From Atopsyche davidsoni (taxonomy: Eukaryota; Arthropoda; Insecta; Trichoptera; Hydrobiosidae): a stretch of 64,000 nucleotides of DNA. A program made the translations under genes and the position numbers. This document shows, in pieces, positions 1-11,914 of this stretch (position 1 is its first letter; each line of letters starts with the position of its first letter). The DNA lies in NCBI GenBank assembly GCA_022113835.1, contig JAILWY010000015.1:4102001-4166000 (forward strand), written 5' to 3'. The notes under the pieces are model-generated. The model was given only the letters and a program-made list of their open reading frames with translations. It was not told the origin of the DNA and did not search any database.

Positions 1-2716
1 TCATTATTGGAAATCGCTTGCGATAAATATTTTATCAGATCACTGCAAAAATTCCGTAAACATCAATAATATTCTTGCCAATAAAAAAAAACAACCTTTC
101 ATAACTGCCTTACTCAAACAAATTCATTAGTAAGTTGGCTGTTATATATCCAGTCAGGTCAGTCTTATTAGTTCACCTATACTAATTGTGATTCAAATTT
201 ACGATACGATTTACTATCAAGTATCAAGCAACTCTGCAAAAAATATTAACATATTTTTTTTAATCTACAAGATAACCCCCCCCCCCCCCTTTCAGATCCT
301 GAAAACTTTCACCCTTAGTGGAAGATGTCGTGTGAAAGAAATATTTCGCTTGTGATTTCGCCAACTCAGCTCATGTTCTTGTAAATAATACAGGTGTGTA
401 CCTACAAGGACGGAAGAAATTCAATTCCATCCTGCTTGCCGGCTTTTAAGTGAAAGAATTTCTCGGAAGGTTTCCGTATAACCCGGCGGCTTATTCCGGC
501 CGTACTGGGTATTGTAAGCCTGGATAAACGGTAAACTATCGAGGTAGTACTTAAAAACTTATGGAAATAATATAAAAATTATTATTAACGAGTGATGCAG
601 ACTGAAATCCTGATTAATTCTATATAAAAAATATTAAAAAATACTTACAGTCTAAACTCTGATAGCGTCTATAAATAAAACCTAAAGATCTGGTCGATAA
701 TATATCCGGTCATATCCATCACAGTTTCTTAGCTGTAGTTGAAGTGCTCCATACACACCCATGCCTCCGAGGTATAAAGGTCCTTCCCATTGGTTGATGG
801 GTCTATGGAAATAGTCATGTAGTATAGCAGTAATGGCTTATTGGCCCCAAAAAGAAAAAATACAGTTTTATTTGGAATTTTCTAGCTGCTTTATTGGGAA
901 TAAAAGATTAAGATTGCCCGCTATCTCGATAGTAAAACTGAATACTTTGATTTAAGAGAGAGAAAAAAGAGATGAAGAAATAGTAAAAAGATTGAGAGCT
1001 TAGTTTCTATGGAAATCTCTGACCGATGTCAGGTTCATCGTGAGTTCAATAGACCGGTGTTTTAATATGAGTGGATTTTAGGGGCTTATAATTATCAAGG
1101 CGTTTTTAAAAGATTTTTATACATACTTTTTCTACTCGACTGCTCTACACAACAAGTTAAAATGAAGCTTTAATATACCAAAAGGTGTAAAAGCAGATGT
1201 TAAATTATTTTAAAAATATAAAATATTCAATTTATTTTAAACCAAAAGAATCATTAATCATCTTACTTGAAAAATATTTAAAAAGTAAAGGTATGTATAA
1301 TAAATTCGTATAAACAAATATCCATAAAGGAATAAAAATATATAAGAATACATTTCATAATATTATGAAATAGGTTTTCAGGTGTTGGCAGTATAAAATA
1401 TATTATAAAAATACCCATTAAAGCCAAAACATTGAATTATATAATAAATCAAAAACTGACGGGGCTTTATATCGAATAAAACAAATCTTTTGACAGTCTA
1501 GTATTTATATAAACTTCAAGAGGTGAAATTATTTAGAAAGTCTTTAACTTCTTAAAAAAAAAATTTTTCGTAAAAAAAACCAAGCAATTAAAGAGTTAGA
1601 TTTTTCAGTGTGATAATTAGAATTTGTTTTTAGAAGCATGTATCGATTATCTAAAATAATTTTTACTGCCACAGTGCAAGATTTAATTATATTTGTACAA
1701 CGGATTACCTTTATTCTTATACAGTTAATATGAGTATTATCACATTTATGCGAAATTGAAAAAAATGTCGCATCGCAAAATCCTGAAATTAAATTAGCAC
1801 AGATATACCGAATAAAATATATTAATGTAAATTTCCTTTACCACTTCCTGTGCGCTTTTTTATCACTGGCAATTTTAAACAAGATTACAATTTTCTCGTT
1901 TCCTTCTCATTGTGAATTATTTGCCATCTTTTAAATTGGAGACGTAATATCATCCGTCCTCTATGTAGGATTTTTGATAAAGTAAACGGGACATAATATA
2001 TTCAATACGAAAAATCATATACGATTTGAATAAATTGTTAAGAGAAGAAAGGGCTTTTTCCGGAAGTCTTCGGCAATTTTTTTCTACCAGTGTTTCCCGT
2101 CGCATAAAATATGTATTATTCTGCCAATATGAAACACGGATCACTTGATATGCACAGCTCCGAATTCACCATCAACAATTAAACGCTTTAATATTATTCA
2201 TAAGAAAACTGTTAATACCAGCATTTATAACATTACTAGTAATTTTTATTTAAATTCATGTGTAAACGCTTTAATAATTTCAGCTTCTTAGTCTGATAAA
2301 GGCATAATAAAGACTTATTGCTTAGAAAGAAAATGATATTTTTGATTGTATGAATCGCAAAGTAAATGATAGGGGTGATAATTTTGCTCTATATTTTTCT
2401 GATTTCAGTTAAATTTTTTCAGTTTTTTTAATTCGAGTCGGTGAATTGCATGCGGTTTATTTGAGACGGTGGATTTTTAAATAGCGATAAAGCATATCCG
2501 GCGATAACGCGTCGTTTGAAAGATTCTTTGACATTCATTTTTATTAGTTGGTCGTTACCAAGTCAGCGGAGGCTCTCTCTTGTAGCTTTTCCTTTTTGAG
2601 ATTCGTTGTTGTGCGTAGTAAATAGCAAATAACGGAATTGTTAAATATGCTCCTGAAAAAATCTAACTGCGAATTTATTACTATTTGATCTTTTAGTGTA
2701 TTGTTAGTCTTTCATC
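1..2716. other. AT-rich non-coding stretch
   Basis: I see no gene, exon-like ORF or recognisable repeat here. The only simple sequence of note is a 14-base C run at 276-289, unusual in such AT-rich DNA. The one open frame (minus strand, 64 codons, near 2.0 kb) has no domain or exon signal and is treated as chance. Confidence 0.5.
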
Positions 2717-2717
2717 T

Positions 2718-2768
2718 TCTAGTGCCTTTTTTTAATGAAGGTTGGGGACCATCTCATTGAACATATAT
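2718..2768 (-). repeat. Tail fragment of the LINE/SINE family
   Basis: Read on the minus strand this matches the shared 3' tail of the LINE and SINE of this window: the stretch for 'gaaatggtc(g/c)ccaacct' followed by a 'ggcact...gaaga' end. About 50 bp survive, too little to say whether it came from the LINE or the SINE. From 2769 to 3620 I see nothing else. Confidence 0.55.
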
Positions 2769-3621
2769 TTATTTATCATGTTATTTTAATCGTTCCAATG
2801 TGATAATCAGCTCTAGGATACTATATATTTATTATTTTTAAAAATGTGTATAATTAAAACAGATACTCGTATATTCAAATTTACAAAAACACCAGAATAT
2901 CATCTAAGTATAGTTAAAAAAAATTGACTACGCAGGTATTTTTTTACTATATATGGTTAATACTCAAAATATATCGTGTTGTATTGTATTAAGGGATAGA
3001 CTGAAAGTGAGATCGTTCTTTACACGTACATTATATAATATAACTGTAAACATCTGAGTTTTGAGCAGAAATATATAATAATAATTTATTAATAAAAATA
3101 TATATTTCATAATCCCAACTATTTCAAACTACTTACTGTCTTAATAAATAATAAGTCAATTTTATTTTAATTATTTTTGTATATTCTTATGTTTACTTTA
3201 ATTTTTCCAATAATTCTGAACGGGGTCGGAATATTTTTCTTTGTATTTACATTTGGATATTGTTAAAATAGATTGTACGTTGTTATTTTGGCAGATAGAG
3301 TCGAATAGAAAACGAGAGAATAGTTTTCCAGTATGTTGGAGATACCAAATTGACAGTTCAATTCCACTGGATTGTTCCAGCATATGGAAGAGATTCCTTG
3401 CTTTATACACTTTTATTTATTATATATGTGTAGTGAGACGTCATAGTACTCTCTTGTCTGGGAACCCTTCAGCATGTTCAGAATGCTTTATCTTAAATTC
3501 TGTATTATTTATTTTGGATGACATCTACCGAAAAGGTCATTTATACTGATGTTGATTAATATATCTGACAAACTTTATTAGGAATTTCATTAAAAAAATG
3601 AGACTTTTGTAGCTAAATGAG

Positions 3622-3890
3622 CTAAGGCTCCTGATATTGTTTCTGTACCTTGCTGCAGAAGAAGTATCAGATCAAAACACCAGAGCTTTGTAAGGAAAGG
3701 ATTTATAATAATGCTATTGGGCAGCAGCAATACGCATACTATTACTTTCAATATAAAACTGTGGTGAAGAAGGACCCATTATACTATTTTCCCATTAGAA
3801 AACCCTGAACACTGCTTCAGCATGGGTATATGCTTAGTGAAATAGTCGCCAACCTCCTCTGAGGAGAGGCACTTGATGAAGAAGAAAAAA
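3622..3890 (+). repeat. SINE copy, 3' three quarters, with GAA-rich tail
   Basis: This is one of eight dispersed copies of a repeat of about 330 bp. Shared landmarks in order are 'attgtttctgta', 'tgctgcag', 'tatcagatc', 'aatgctattgggcagcagca', 'gaaaaccatgaacactg', 'gtcgccaacctcctctgagg' and a GAA-repeat tail ending at 3890. The first 70 or so bases found in the 47.0 kb copy are missing. The last 75 bp are homologous to the C-terminal codons and 3' end of the LINE at 23.2 kb. The frame is broken, so it is not a gene. Confidence 0.8.
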
Positions 3891-4058
3891 ATACTTTTCC
3901 AGCACAAAATTAGCGTCACATTAATAACCAATAATAAATATCCAGTTACTAATGAAAGTCTTGTTAAGGGACAAGGCATTTGATTGGTGAAGATCCATTA
4001 TTATAATGATAAAAGTAGCTTTGTATTTTGTCTTCACTTTGAGTTTATTATATTTATT

Positions 4059-4105
4059 TGCATGACTAGTTTCGACCAAATAGACTAGATCATCATCAGA
4101 TGCAT
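4059..4105 (-). ncRNA. Type I hammerhead ribozyme motif (copy A)
   Basis: On the minus strand: stem I UGCAU/AUGCA (5 bp), core CUGAUGA (4093-4099), stem II GAUC/GGUC (one G-U pair) with a long loop, GAAAC (4069-4073), a two-pair stem III with loop UA, and cleavage triplet GUC (4064-4066). C3 and G8 are canonical. One extra U lies between A9 and stem II, as in all copies here. Very short stem III is known from PLE and retrozyme hammerheads, which often need a dimer to cleave. Confidence 0.72.
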
Positions 4106-4467
4106 AACTAAAGTTTAGTTTAGTCTAGTATCTTAGTATATAATGTAATGCCTTTTTGAAGTGAAACTCCTTCATTCGGGATTGGATACAAAGCGCTTTA
4201 TCTAAAAAAATATTGAAGCGGAATTTTGAAGTAACGTCTCAATCAGTTTATATTTAAGCACACCTATATTATTAAAATCGTTTAAGTACATTTTAATTAA
4301 ATAAATATATAAAATTGTTGTACGAGTATTATCGTTTGCATAGTGTTTTCCTAACACTGAAATATTCTCTTGTTGAGGGATAAGGCATTTGATTGGTGAA
4401 GATCCATTATTATAATGATAAAAGTACCTCTGTATTTTGTCTTCACTTTGAGTTTATTATATTTATT

Positions 4468-4514
4468 TGCATGACAAGTTTCGACTAAATAGACTAGATC
4501 ATCATCAGATGCAT
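4468..4514 (-). ncRNA. Type I hammerhead ribozyme motif (copy B, stem II weakened)
   Basis: The layout is that of copy A, 409 bp away. CUGAUGA is at 4502-4508, GAAAC at 4478-4482, the stem III loop is UU and the triplet is GUC (4473-4475). Stem II has lost a pair (GAUC against AGUC), so this copy may be inactive. Stem I remains 5 bp. Confidence 0.62.
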
Positions 4515-4532
4515 AACTATACTAATGAAAGT

Positions 4533-5010
4533 GTTTTTTTTTTTTAATTCGTTATATCCGGATGCAAAGAAATTTAAGCCGATTCCAGTACTGATCTGGT
4601 AAGTCAACTATTACGTATAATTTAAAATATATAAGAGAGGTATCACGGCCGCATTTTATTCTCAATGCGTAGTTTTTGTTAACCCCCGTCAGCGTGATGT
4701 AACGTGATAAGCCGCCTGTCAGCCTCCATCGACCCGTGACGGGATCGGACCCGGAGCTGGTGAGTCCTGGCAGGAGGGGGTGGAGACATCTGAAAAACTG
4801 CTGAAAGGACGACTGCCGCTTGAAGATGGAATTGTTAAAGAAATCGCTCTGGCTCGTGTAACTCTTTAACACGCAAGTCATCGGACATCCAAAAGCACTC
4901 TGCAATACAAACTTTTAATACTCGTGAAGTATTTTTTTATTACTGAACTATACACTTTTATTTGAAGGGACACAGTGAATTGGATCATACAATATAAAAT
5001 ATATAATTTT
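4533..5010. other. Unassigned spacer with a GC-richer patch
   Basis: A GC-richer patch (4690-4870) lies inside a minus-strand open frame of 117 codons (4552-4905), one of the longest in the window. I recognise no domain, no signal peptide and no splice context, and codon choice gives no hint of function. It is left as unassigned DNA. Confidence 0.4.
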
Positions 5011-5014
5011 TATT

Positions 5015-5252
5015 TAATACAAGATCGTATGTCTTATTTTTTGGATTGGATGTCAATCAGATGCGTATTTATTACCCATTACGGGCTTATTATATTATTA
5101 TTAATATGATTAGGCACATTAGTTCATACATAGAAGATGATTTTAAAGAAACATATCATTGTGATCCCACACAAATCATGGTGATATTTTTCTGAGAGTT
5201 TTTTTAAAATCATCTTCTATATATGAATCTAACTAATCATATTAGTAATCAT
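5015..5252. repeat. Foldback repeat with long inverted arms
   Basis: The arms at about 5102-5155 and 5197-5250 are imperfect reverse complements: 'tagaagatgattttaaag' on the left and 'aaaatcatcttcta' on the right, ending outside in 'aatatgattag' and 'ctaatcatatt'. The inner sequence also pairs ('atatcattgtgat' with 'atcatggtgatat'), so the whole could fold into a hairpin of about 150 nt. A leader ('tattacccattacggg') joins it at 5070-5090. Leader and arms recur at 63.3-63.7 kb, so this is a mobile or copied unit. No ORF is present. Confidence 0.65.
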
Positions 5253-6450
5253 CAAAATAAAGTCCTCACAAATGTTTAAAAGGGCATTTACAAATTTGAT
5301 AAAATACAAGTTCCATTTATTCAAGTAGAAAAATATCAAAGTTGCAATAAATAACATTACTTTTTGGGAACTCTATATATTGCGTTATAAAGAAAATATC
5401 ATTTCAATAGAAATAAAATAAATCGAAGTAAAATTTTATAAGAGTTTTGTAGTTTTTGTCTACTTTAAATTGTCGGCTTAAAAAATACACTATATAAGTA
5501 CACGTAAATCTTAAGTTGTTAACATAAATATACTTCATTTTATATATTTCAAAATGTACTCGTTTCTATGGAGACTCACGCAATAATATTTCATCAAAAA
5601 TCAGCAAAAAAAATTGCGATAAGAAAGTCACCTCTCTTAGAATACAGCCACAAATAAAGATTATCCTCTGGTGTAGTGAAATTTGAAGGAAAGGTTTTCA
5701 AGGAGAAAGAGGCTCGATAAGAACCAGAAAACTTCAACTCTTTCATTTTCAGGATAGCAGGTACTTGGGACACAAAAAACTTAGAAACTTTTATACATTT
5801 TTCAGGTTTCGTGTAGATTTTTCACTGAAACCTCCGTGCTCTGACTTTTCAACAGATAAAAAAAATTATCAACCGCGTGTATTTACTAACCGAGATTCAT
5901 AGACTTTTCCATTTCTTAAGAATGATTTTTTAGAAACTAAAAATTGTCTTGATAAAAAATATATGACATTAATTTGATTTGTATATCTTTATAAATATAA
6001 ATAAACATAATCAATTCTACTGAAGTACTGAAGATTTATCTCTGCTAGCTTTGAAAGTCAGGCTAGTCGTGATTTTTTTTATACTGTTCAGAATAAATAT
6101 GCATGAATATATCTAAAAAATAAAAAAGACAGATAATGTCGTCAAACAGTTATACTGTGGAATATTTAAATAGAATAAGATAAACTATCGTATATAACTT
6201 TTTTTTATTCAATACTATATAAAACAGTTTCGAAAATTTACAAACGCAAAACTTTAGTAGATGAATTTCGAAGAGTGTTTTTCAGGTTAACTTCCCCAGC
6301 ACCCCCAACTGTCTACCCCTGCGTATAGAACCTTATCTGCCAGCGGGAATGTCACCTTAAGTGACTGCCGCGATGTCTCACGACGGAGCCTCTTGTATTT
6401 TATTATCTTTGTGGATGTAAAAGTGAGGGCGGGCACTCTGTGTGCTGCGG

Positions 6451-6501
<51 letters not shown>

Positions 6502-8365
6502 GCGATGAAGTTTCAATGTTTAAAATACTTATTTATTAATTCACAGCTCTCACCCTGTAATCGATGGCCCAGGTGAATATGTACATTGGTTGTATTAAAA
6601 CATAACATGAAGGTTGTTACAGGCATGCAAGTAACTTTAAATTTGTCATTAAGAGGTTAAAGGTCATCCTATGTAAATACCTATTACAACAACCTATATT
6701 AATATCATCCCCCAAAGTGGCCCATCCTACCCTGGTGCAATTAACAGGGTGGTAGCCGACGCAAAGGTTAGGGGTTCCAATCACCCTCGGGTGATCTGCT
6801 TCTAAAGCCTCCTTCAGAATCATAATACTAATAAACGTTACATCTATTTATAAACTCAAATATTCCTTTTGACTTATTATATAAAATTGTGTATTTGAAA
6901 CGAAAACTTAATCGAAATTATTAAAACAGCTTTGGGGGTCTAGTGTTTTATCGATTGCTTGCCGGAATAGGCTTTTGGGTTCAAATGTAATTGTCTCAAT
7001 TTTTTGTAGCAATGGATTATTTTATTTCAAGAATATATTGATTTAAAAATAGTCCTATAAATTATAATACAGAAATTTGAAGTGAAAACATCAAACAAAT
7101 TGTTTTAATCTGTGAAACATTTAGCGAGCTTACATCCCCTATGATATGGTTTATTTGAAGTTAGTAAGTAGTATGAGTAGGTCTCCACTGTGAAACTACC
7201 CGAAGGCTAACACGCTGTAAGCTTGACTTACCCCAACAACTTTGTCGTTCGACAGAATGGATTCCTGTCGTTGGGATGCAAGATGTCCTGAGGCTGTTGG
7301 AAGTGTGGAACTTTCCTGTGCAGATAGTACGTCGAATCGAAACTAAAATAAAAATATTATACATAACTGGATGACAATTTCTGGGTATACAAATATCAGC
7401 ATGGCAAATGTAAAAGTTTGATTGTATTGTTATAAAAATGACATCTTCTTGTTGGGTTTTCTACCTTTCACGTAAAATTTCTCCCAAATTAACTTATATA
7501 AAAGGTGAGCCAAAACCGATGCGACCTTTGAACCTTTTTTTCATTATACATGTAAAGCAGCCGCGCTGTGATTGTTCGCCACCCTGTAGAAAAACGGAGA
7601 TAGAGGAGAAAGAGAATGGATCTTCTTTATTTACAAAGGAAAGAGAGATGACGTCACCCGCGACAAAGGGTTTCAGAAGAAAAGATAACATATTCACTAA
7701 CCCGATTCCTTGCCGATTTTTTCATCTAAATATATTTATATATCTAGGTAGAAGCAATATCACCCTGTACAGGTTCCTTTGTATGGAGAGGATAGAATAT
7801 ATCAACATATTTATAAATAAAAAGTTTATATTTTTTTACGAAGCTTTGAATTGGAGCTATTTCTATATAAATTTTCAAAAATATTATTTGAAGTTACAAT
7901 AAATCAGAATAAAATTTTTAATATTTATATATTGTTTTTTTTTATTATTTCAGCATGTTCAATTTTTAATATTTAATGAAAAATCATTCATGGGAACGTT
8001 TTTTCACTTTTTGAGCTTTAAATATTAATTTACTTCAATATTATGTTAATTTCAATATAATAGAACATTTTCTGATATGAAAATGTTTGTGTTGTGTATG
8101 AAAATCAATTCATTCGGAGTAACTGCACTAAAATATTAAAAATATTTAATATGAATTTATTATAATCTACAAATTGTAACATGCTCTTCTATAAATATTT
8201 TATTATCATGTGTAGTTATTCAAACATCGGTAAATTGTGAAATAAGCTTCTAATATACTATACTTTTATATTGAAAAAAATAAATTCGACTAAAAATTAT
8301 AATTTTATCTGTTTTAAGCAATAGTAAATCTATAAGTAACGAAGTTGTATCACAAAAATACTTGC
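5253..8365. other. Long AT-rich spacer
   Basis: I see no supported gene. Modestly GC-richer patches lie near 6.28-6.44, 6.70-6.80 and 7.16-7.33 kb. The longest open frame of the window (154 codons, + strand, 7438-7902) covers a GAGA-rich stretch with a TGACGTCA palindrome at 7649-7656; its second half is AT-rich filler and it looks like chance. Confidence 0.4.
6454..6497. repeat. (TA)22 microsatellite
   Basis: This is an uninterrupted run of 44 bases of alternating T and A. Confidence 0.95.
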
Positions 8366-8554
8366 CTTGGTATCGGGTTCTAAGTCATTAAGCTCGCACG
8401 TGTTGGAGCGGAAGCTGGGCTGCTGTACAGCCGCCTTTATGGGGCTCGAGATTAAGGACGCCATATTGTTTCCGAGTGAAAGAGACGACAAGAGTAGACT
8501 ATCGTTGTTTCGCTTATCTGGATCCAAGAGTGGATCGCGTCCCGAGAAAGTCAT
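8366..8554 (-). CDS. Candidate first coding exon with a GC-type splice donor
   Basis: The minus-strand ATG at 8554 sits in a good insect start context ('attacaATGact') and opens 63 codons, exactly phase 0, to the end of the exon at 8366. The next bases read AAG|GCAAGT, the strong consensus of GC-AG introns. The predicted peptide is hydrophilic and rich in Ser, Leu and Asp (it begins MTFSGRDPLLDPDKR), like a cytoplasmic N-terminal tail, with no signal peptide or known domain. Base composition rises clearly above its surroundings. Only the first 63 residues can be seen; later exons would lie at lower coordinates or outside the window, and I could not find one. An 80-codon frame on the other strand covers the same DNA, so chance is a real alternative. 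Confidence 0.3.
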
Positions 8555-8784
8555 TGTAATCAAGATATATGGAGGGAAGCGCGGTGCAAGCAGTCGAGTT
8601 GTGTATTAATTGCGATAAGCTTTCATTGCGTACTTATTTATAAGAGGAAAACAATTTCATTTTAATTTATTCCACTGCTGTGCTTATGGAAGCTTTTATT
8701 TGTTTTGAAAAATATACCACTGGATACAATTCAGAGTGAAAATCAAGCATAGTAATCACGAAGCTTGTTGATTGATTGGACAAA

Positions 8785-8954
8785 TTATAAATTTTTTAAA
8801 TAAAATTCTTGTTTTTTCGTCAAAAGGTTGGCGAAACAGGTTACCAATAAATTAAAACAAGTGAAAAAATCACAAAATTATTTAATTTAAAATATTAAAA
8901 TGGAATTCCATCAAGTTCATTTAGTCAAAGATATTGAATATGTTATAAATGTTT
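8785..8954 (+). mobile_element. Old PLE family-2 copy with foldback start
   Basis: From 8818 the sequence matches the family-2 terminal repeat: 'aaaggttggcgaaac', then 'aagtgaaaaaatcac' and 'aatattaaaatggaattcca', ending 'gatattgaat'. Just upstream (8791-8815) is a decayed inverted piece of the same 3' end ('ttttttaaataaaattcttg'). Flanking 12-mers (8785-8796 and 8943-8954) agree at 11 positions, a possible target duplication. The 5' half of the hammerhead-like motif is missing. Confidence 0.6.
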
Positions 8955-9204
8955 AAACCACTTGTTTTCTGCTAACATAGAAATATTATAACAAACCTAA
9001 TCTCAACTTTATTTCAGGAACGCAAAATTTCAGCAGGTCGTGTAAAAAATGAGTTTTAAGAATATAGTTTAAAACAATTTAATTATTTGGGTGACGTATT
9101 ACGTTTTCAGAAGCGATGAAAAAATACAATTTATTTTTTAAGTACGATAAATATTTTTTTGTATAAAATAGAGTTTTGATAAATATTATAATTATCATTA
9201 GCCA

Positions 9205-9676
9205 TAGTCCCACTACACCATAGGCTCCCAAACTATTTTGTCCCGTAGACCCCTGCCTTCTTATATTGAATTTTTGCAAATTCATCATCTTCAAACATAT
9301 TTTTAACATCTGGTATGCAGGGTGCGCCATATTTTATGTCGGTATGTAAACATTGAATAACTATTTCTTTTCTTTGCAAGAAGGTTGACAATTGCACTGA
9401 AACCCTTTTCCGTGTAATAAGAATATGGAAAAGCTATCAAAAACCTTCATGCAATAGTCCATAATGCAGGATTAACAGCATTATTATGTAAGTACATAGG
9501 TTCAATCTGTGTTCAATTATGACATTTACGTAATGCCTAAATTTTGATGATGACCTGCTTAAATGGGATCCACTCTCGTGGACCCCCATTTACAGTACGT
9601 GGACCCCCAACTTAATTTTTCGCTATCATCGACCCCTTGCAGAGCAAAATTGACCACTTTAGGAACCACTTTAGGA
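9205..9676. mobile_element. hAT-like non-autonomous DNA element, decayed
   Basis: The left end resembles common hAT terminal repeats ('ggctcccaaactattttg', then 'gtagacccct'). The right end, reverse-complemented, reads 'agtggttcctaaagtgg' and 'gcaaggggtcgat'. 'Guanine-three-or-more' blocks (ggacccccat, ggacccccaac) sit inside the right half. The interior has no transposase. Ends are imprecise and no 8-bp duplication was found, so the class is inferred from end sequence alone. Confidence 0.4.
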
Positions 9677-9679
9677 AGT

Positions 9680-9791
9680 GCACTACACTATATTCTCTAT
9701 AGAAAACCATGAACACTTGATCAGTACGCGTATATGCTCAGTGAAATGGTCGCCAACCTCCTCTGAGGAGAGGCACTTGATGAAGAAGAAA
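9680..9791 (+). repeat. SINE copy, last 110 bp
   Basis: Contains 'gaaaaccatgaacacttg', 'atatgctcagtgaaatggtc', 'gccaacctcctctgaggaga' and a GAA-repeat tail ending at 9791. It abuts the right end of the hAT-like element. Confidence 0.8.
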
Positions 9792-11821
9792 TATTATTTT
9801 TCACTGTACTCAACATTGATAAATAGACACTTTTATGCCATATTATATGTAAAAATATATATTTAATTCGGATATTATGAAATCCTGAAAAATAGCCGAG
9901 TGGTTCTCCCTTCAGTGCGTGTGCTGGGCGGGTTGCCGGAAATCAGGCGCTGGCCGTCACGACCTGTCGTGAACACCTTGAAAATGCTTGTACCACGTTA
10001 ACGCACAGCCTGTTCCTGCCCGCATGCAAGCGATAAAAAAAATCACTCAGTTCCCTCGTAATCTCTCTGTTATAACAATTAAAAGAAAAATAACGGCGGG
10101 TGTTTTGTTCAATCGATCCGATTTGATCCTAGCCATGCAAAAAATATATTACTCATAATTATGGCACTGCAAAACACTGATCAAAGTCGAAATAAATCAC
10201 GCATATTTAACTTGTAATTAATTTTTTTTTTCCAGTTATTAATGTATTTTAAATCTCGCCTTCATAGCACGAATGTTCGTTTGATCGAAGAAACTACCTA
10301 TTATAAAAAAAATATTTTTACAAATTTTTAGTTTGATAAAATTACGAAATACAAATGTTTAAAACGCATTATATTTTAATTTTAAAAAATGACTTATTTT
10401 CAATATAAATGTCAGTAAAAGGTAAACAGTTCTAGCTTTAACATATTTTCAAGAATTTTTTGTACGAAATACTTCGGGATCCTTATTTTTACCTTGGATT
10501 CTCTTTGAAATACCTCCTTTTCTGCGATTCAAGACTTGATATTTAAAAAAAATCAAATCTAATTCGAAATCCTACCCTTTGAGAGTCAGAATCGGAAATT
10601 TGTCAATAGAAGGATATTAAACGCTCGGGGGGTCGGTCCTTTGTGTTGTACCTTTTGCTAAAGGTCTATTAAGTATTTTAAACGACATATATATATATAT
10701 GTATATACCCTTAAAAAAGTATACCAAGCTGAAATTCGCCTTTAATTATTCCATTTCAATCACTCTGCTTTATCAAGTGGGGTAGAAAAATTTAATTAAT
10801 TAAATTGCCCTTAATTTATTTACATGTTCATTTTAAATTTCAATATTTGCTACATATTTTTAATAAAGAGTTTACATGAATTATTGAATTGACGATGAAT
10901 TTACATATAAGTGCAATAAATAATATTTATATTATATGAAAAACAAGTATATTTTTGATTTATTTAATATTCTTGTTAGAAGGTAATATGTACATTCACA
11001 AAATAAGGAATCTCTTTCCCATTTCTTCTTTTTTTTATTTTGTTTATTCTTTAATATAGAGATATAATACATATTTCGAACAAGTGCTATATATATGCTG
11101 TATTTTTTTAAAAGATACTAATCTTTACTGAAAATTACACAATCAATCTTAAGTTTCCTGCTGTTATTTGGATATTGATGTTTTTGAGATTACTTCGACA
11201 TTTATAAATCATAAATAAATAATTTATATATACTGAAATGAATAATAAATACACAACGAAAATAAATAACATATTTAAAATATAAATTTTACAGTCATTA
11301 AAATTTTCTATCAATCAATTGCAATACAAACGCGTTGACGTCTACAATTCATTATTTACAATTCACCCTAGACATATTTACTGTGACGTTGGATAAAGGC
11401 CACAGATAAATCAATTACCTTATCCACCCGTCACCACCCCCGCCACCCACTTCCGGTTCACAACAAAGCCTTTTGCGAGGATAACTGGAGGATATCTCGA
11501 CATCTAACAGTATTAAATACAGCCAAACAGGATGTAAGGATTTTGAATACTCCAAATGTAATAGTGAAATTCTGTGAAGCAAAAGTATTGTATTTAATAT
11601 TATTTATTTTTTAATAGGTTAACAATTCTAAATTATATTGCCTCAAAGACTTTGCATGATGTCCATGTCTCTTTGTGTAATGGAATTTTCATTAAAATCC
11701 ATAAGCTTGGCTAAATATTCTAGAATTTAGAATTAATTTTCTACCAGGTTGTTCATAAGCGTTAAATATTTGCCTGTCATCCTACAGTCTTAAAAACTTA
11801 ATATGAAATAATATATATATA

Positions 11822-11914
<93 letters not shown>

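Larger units (their letters stand above)
3960..4519 (-). mobile_element. Retrozyme-like hammerhead element, about 1.4 tandem units
   Basis: A 409-bp unit begins at 3960 with 'cttgttaagggacaaggcat' and starts again at 4369 with 'cttgttgagggataaggcat'; the second unit stops after 151 bp. Each has a hammerhead motif on the minus strand, and the predicted cleavage sites (4064/4063 and 4473/4472) are exactly 409 nt apart, so a minus-strand transcript could release a 409-nt monomer. The element is flanked by a perfect 13-bp direct repeat, 'tactaatgaaagt', at 3947-3959 and 4520-4532. There is no ORF. This is the architecture of a retrozyme: a small non-autonomous element with ribozymes in terminal direct repeats. 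The 13-bp duplication fits PLE-type insertion better than an LTR integrase. Part of the interior (4150-4365) recurs near 63.2-63.8 kb. Confidence 0.75.

Noticed and set aside
4552..4905. 117-codon minus-strand frame over a GC-richer patch
   Set aside because: No family resemblance or exon signals. GC-richer sequence lowers stop-codon frequency and can explain it.
7438..7902. 154-codon open frame, the longest in the window
   Set aside because: No domain, no signal peptide or splice context; the second half is low-complexity AT-rich sequence. It is likely chance.
9885..9960. tRNA-Leu/Ser-like A box start
   Set aside because: No B box or paired arms follow.
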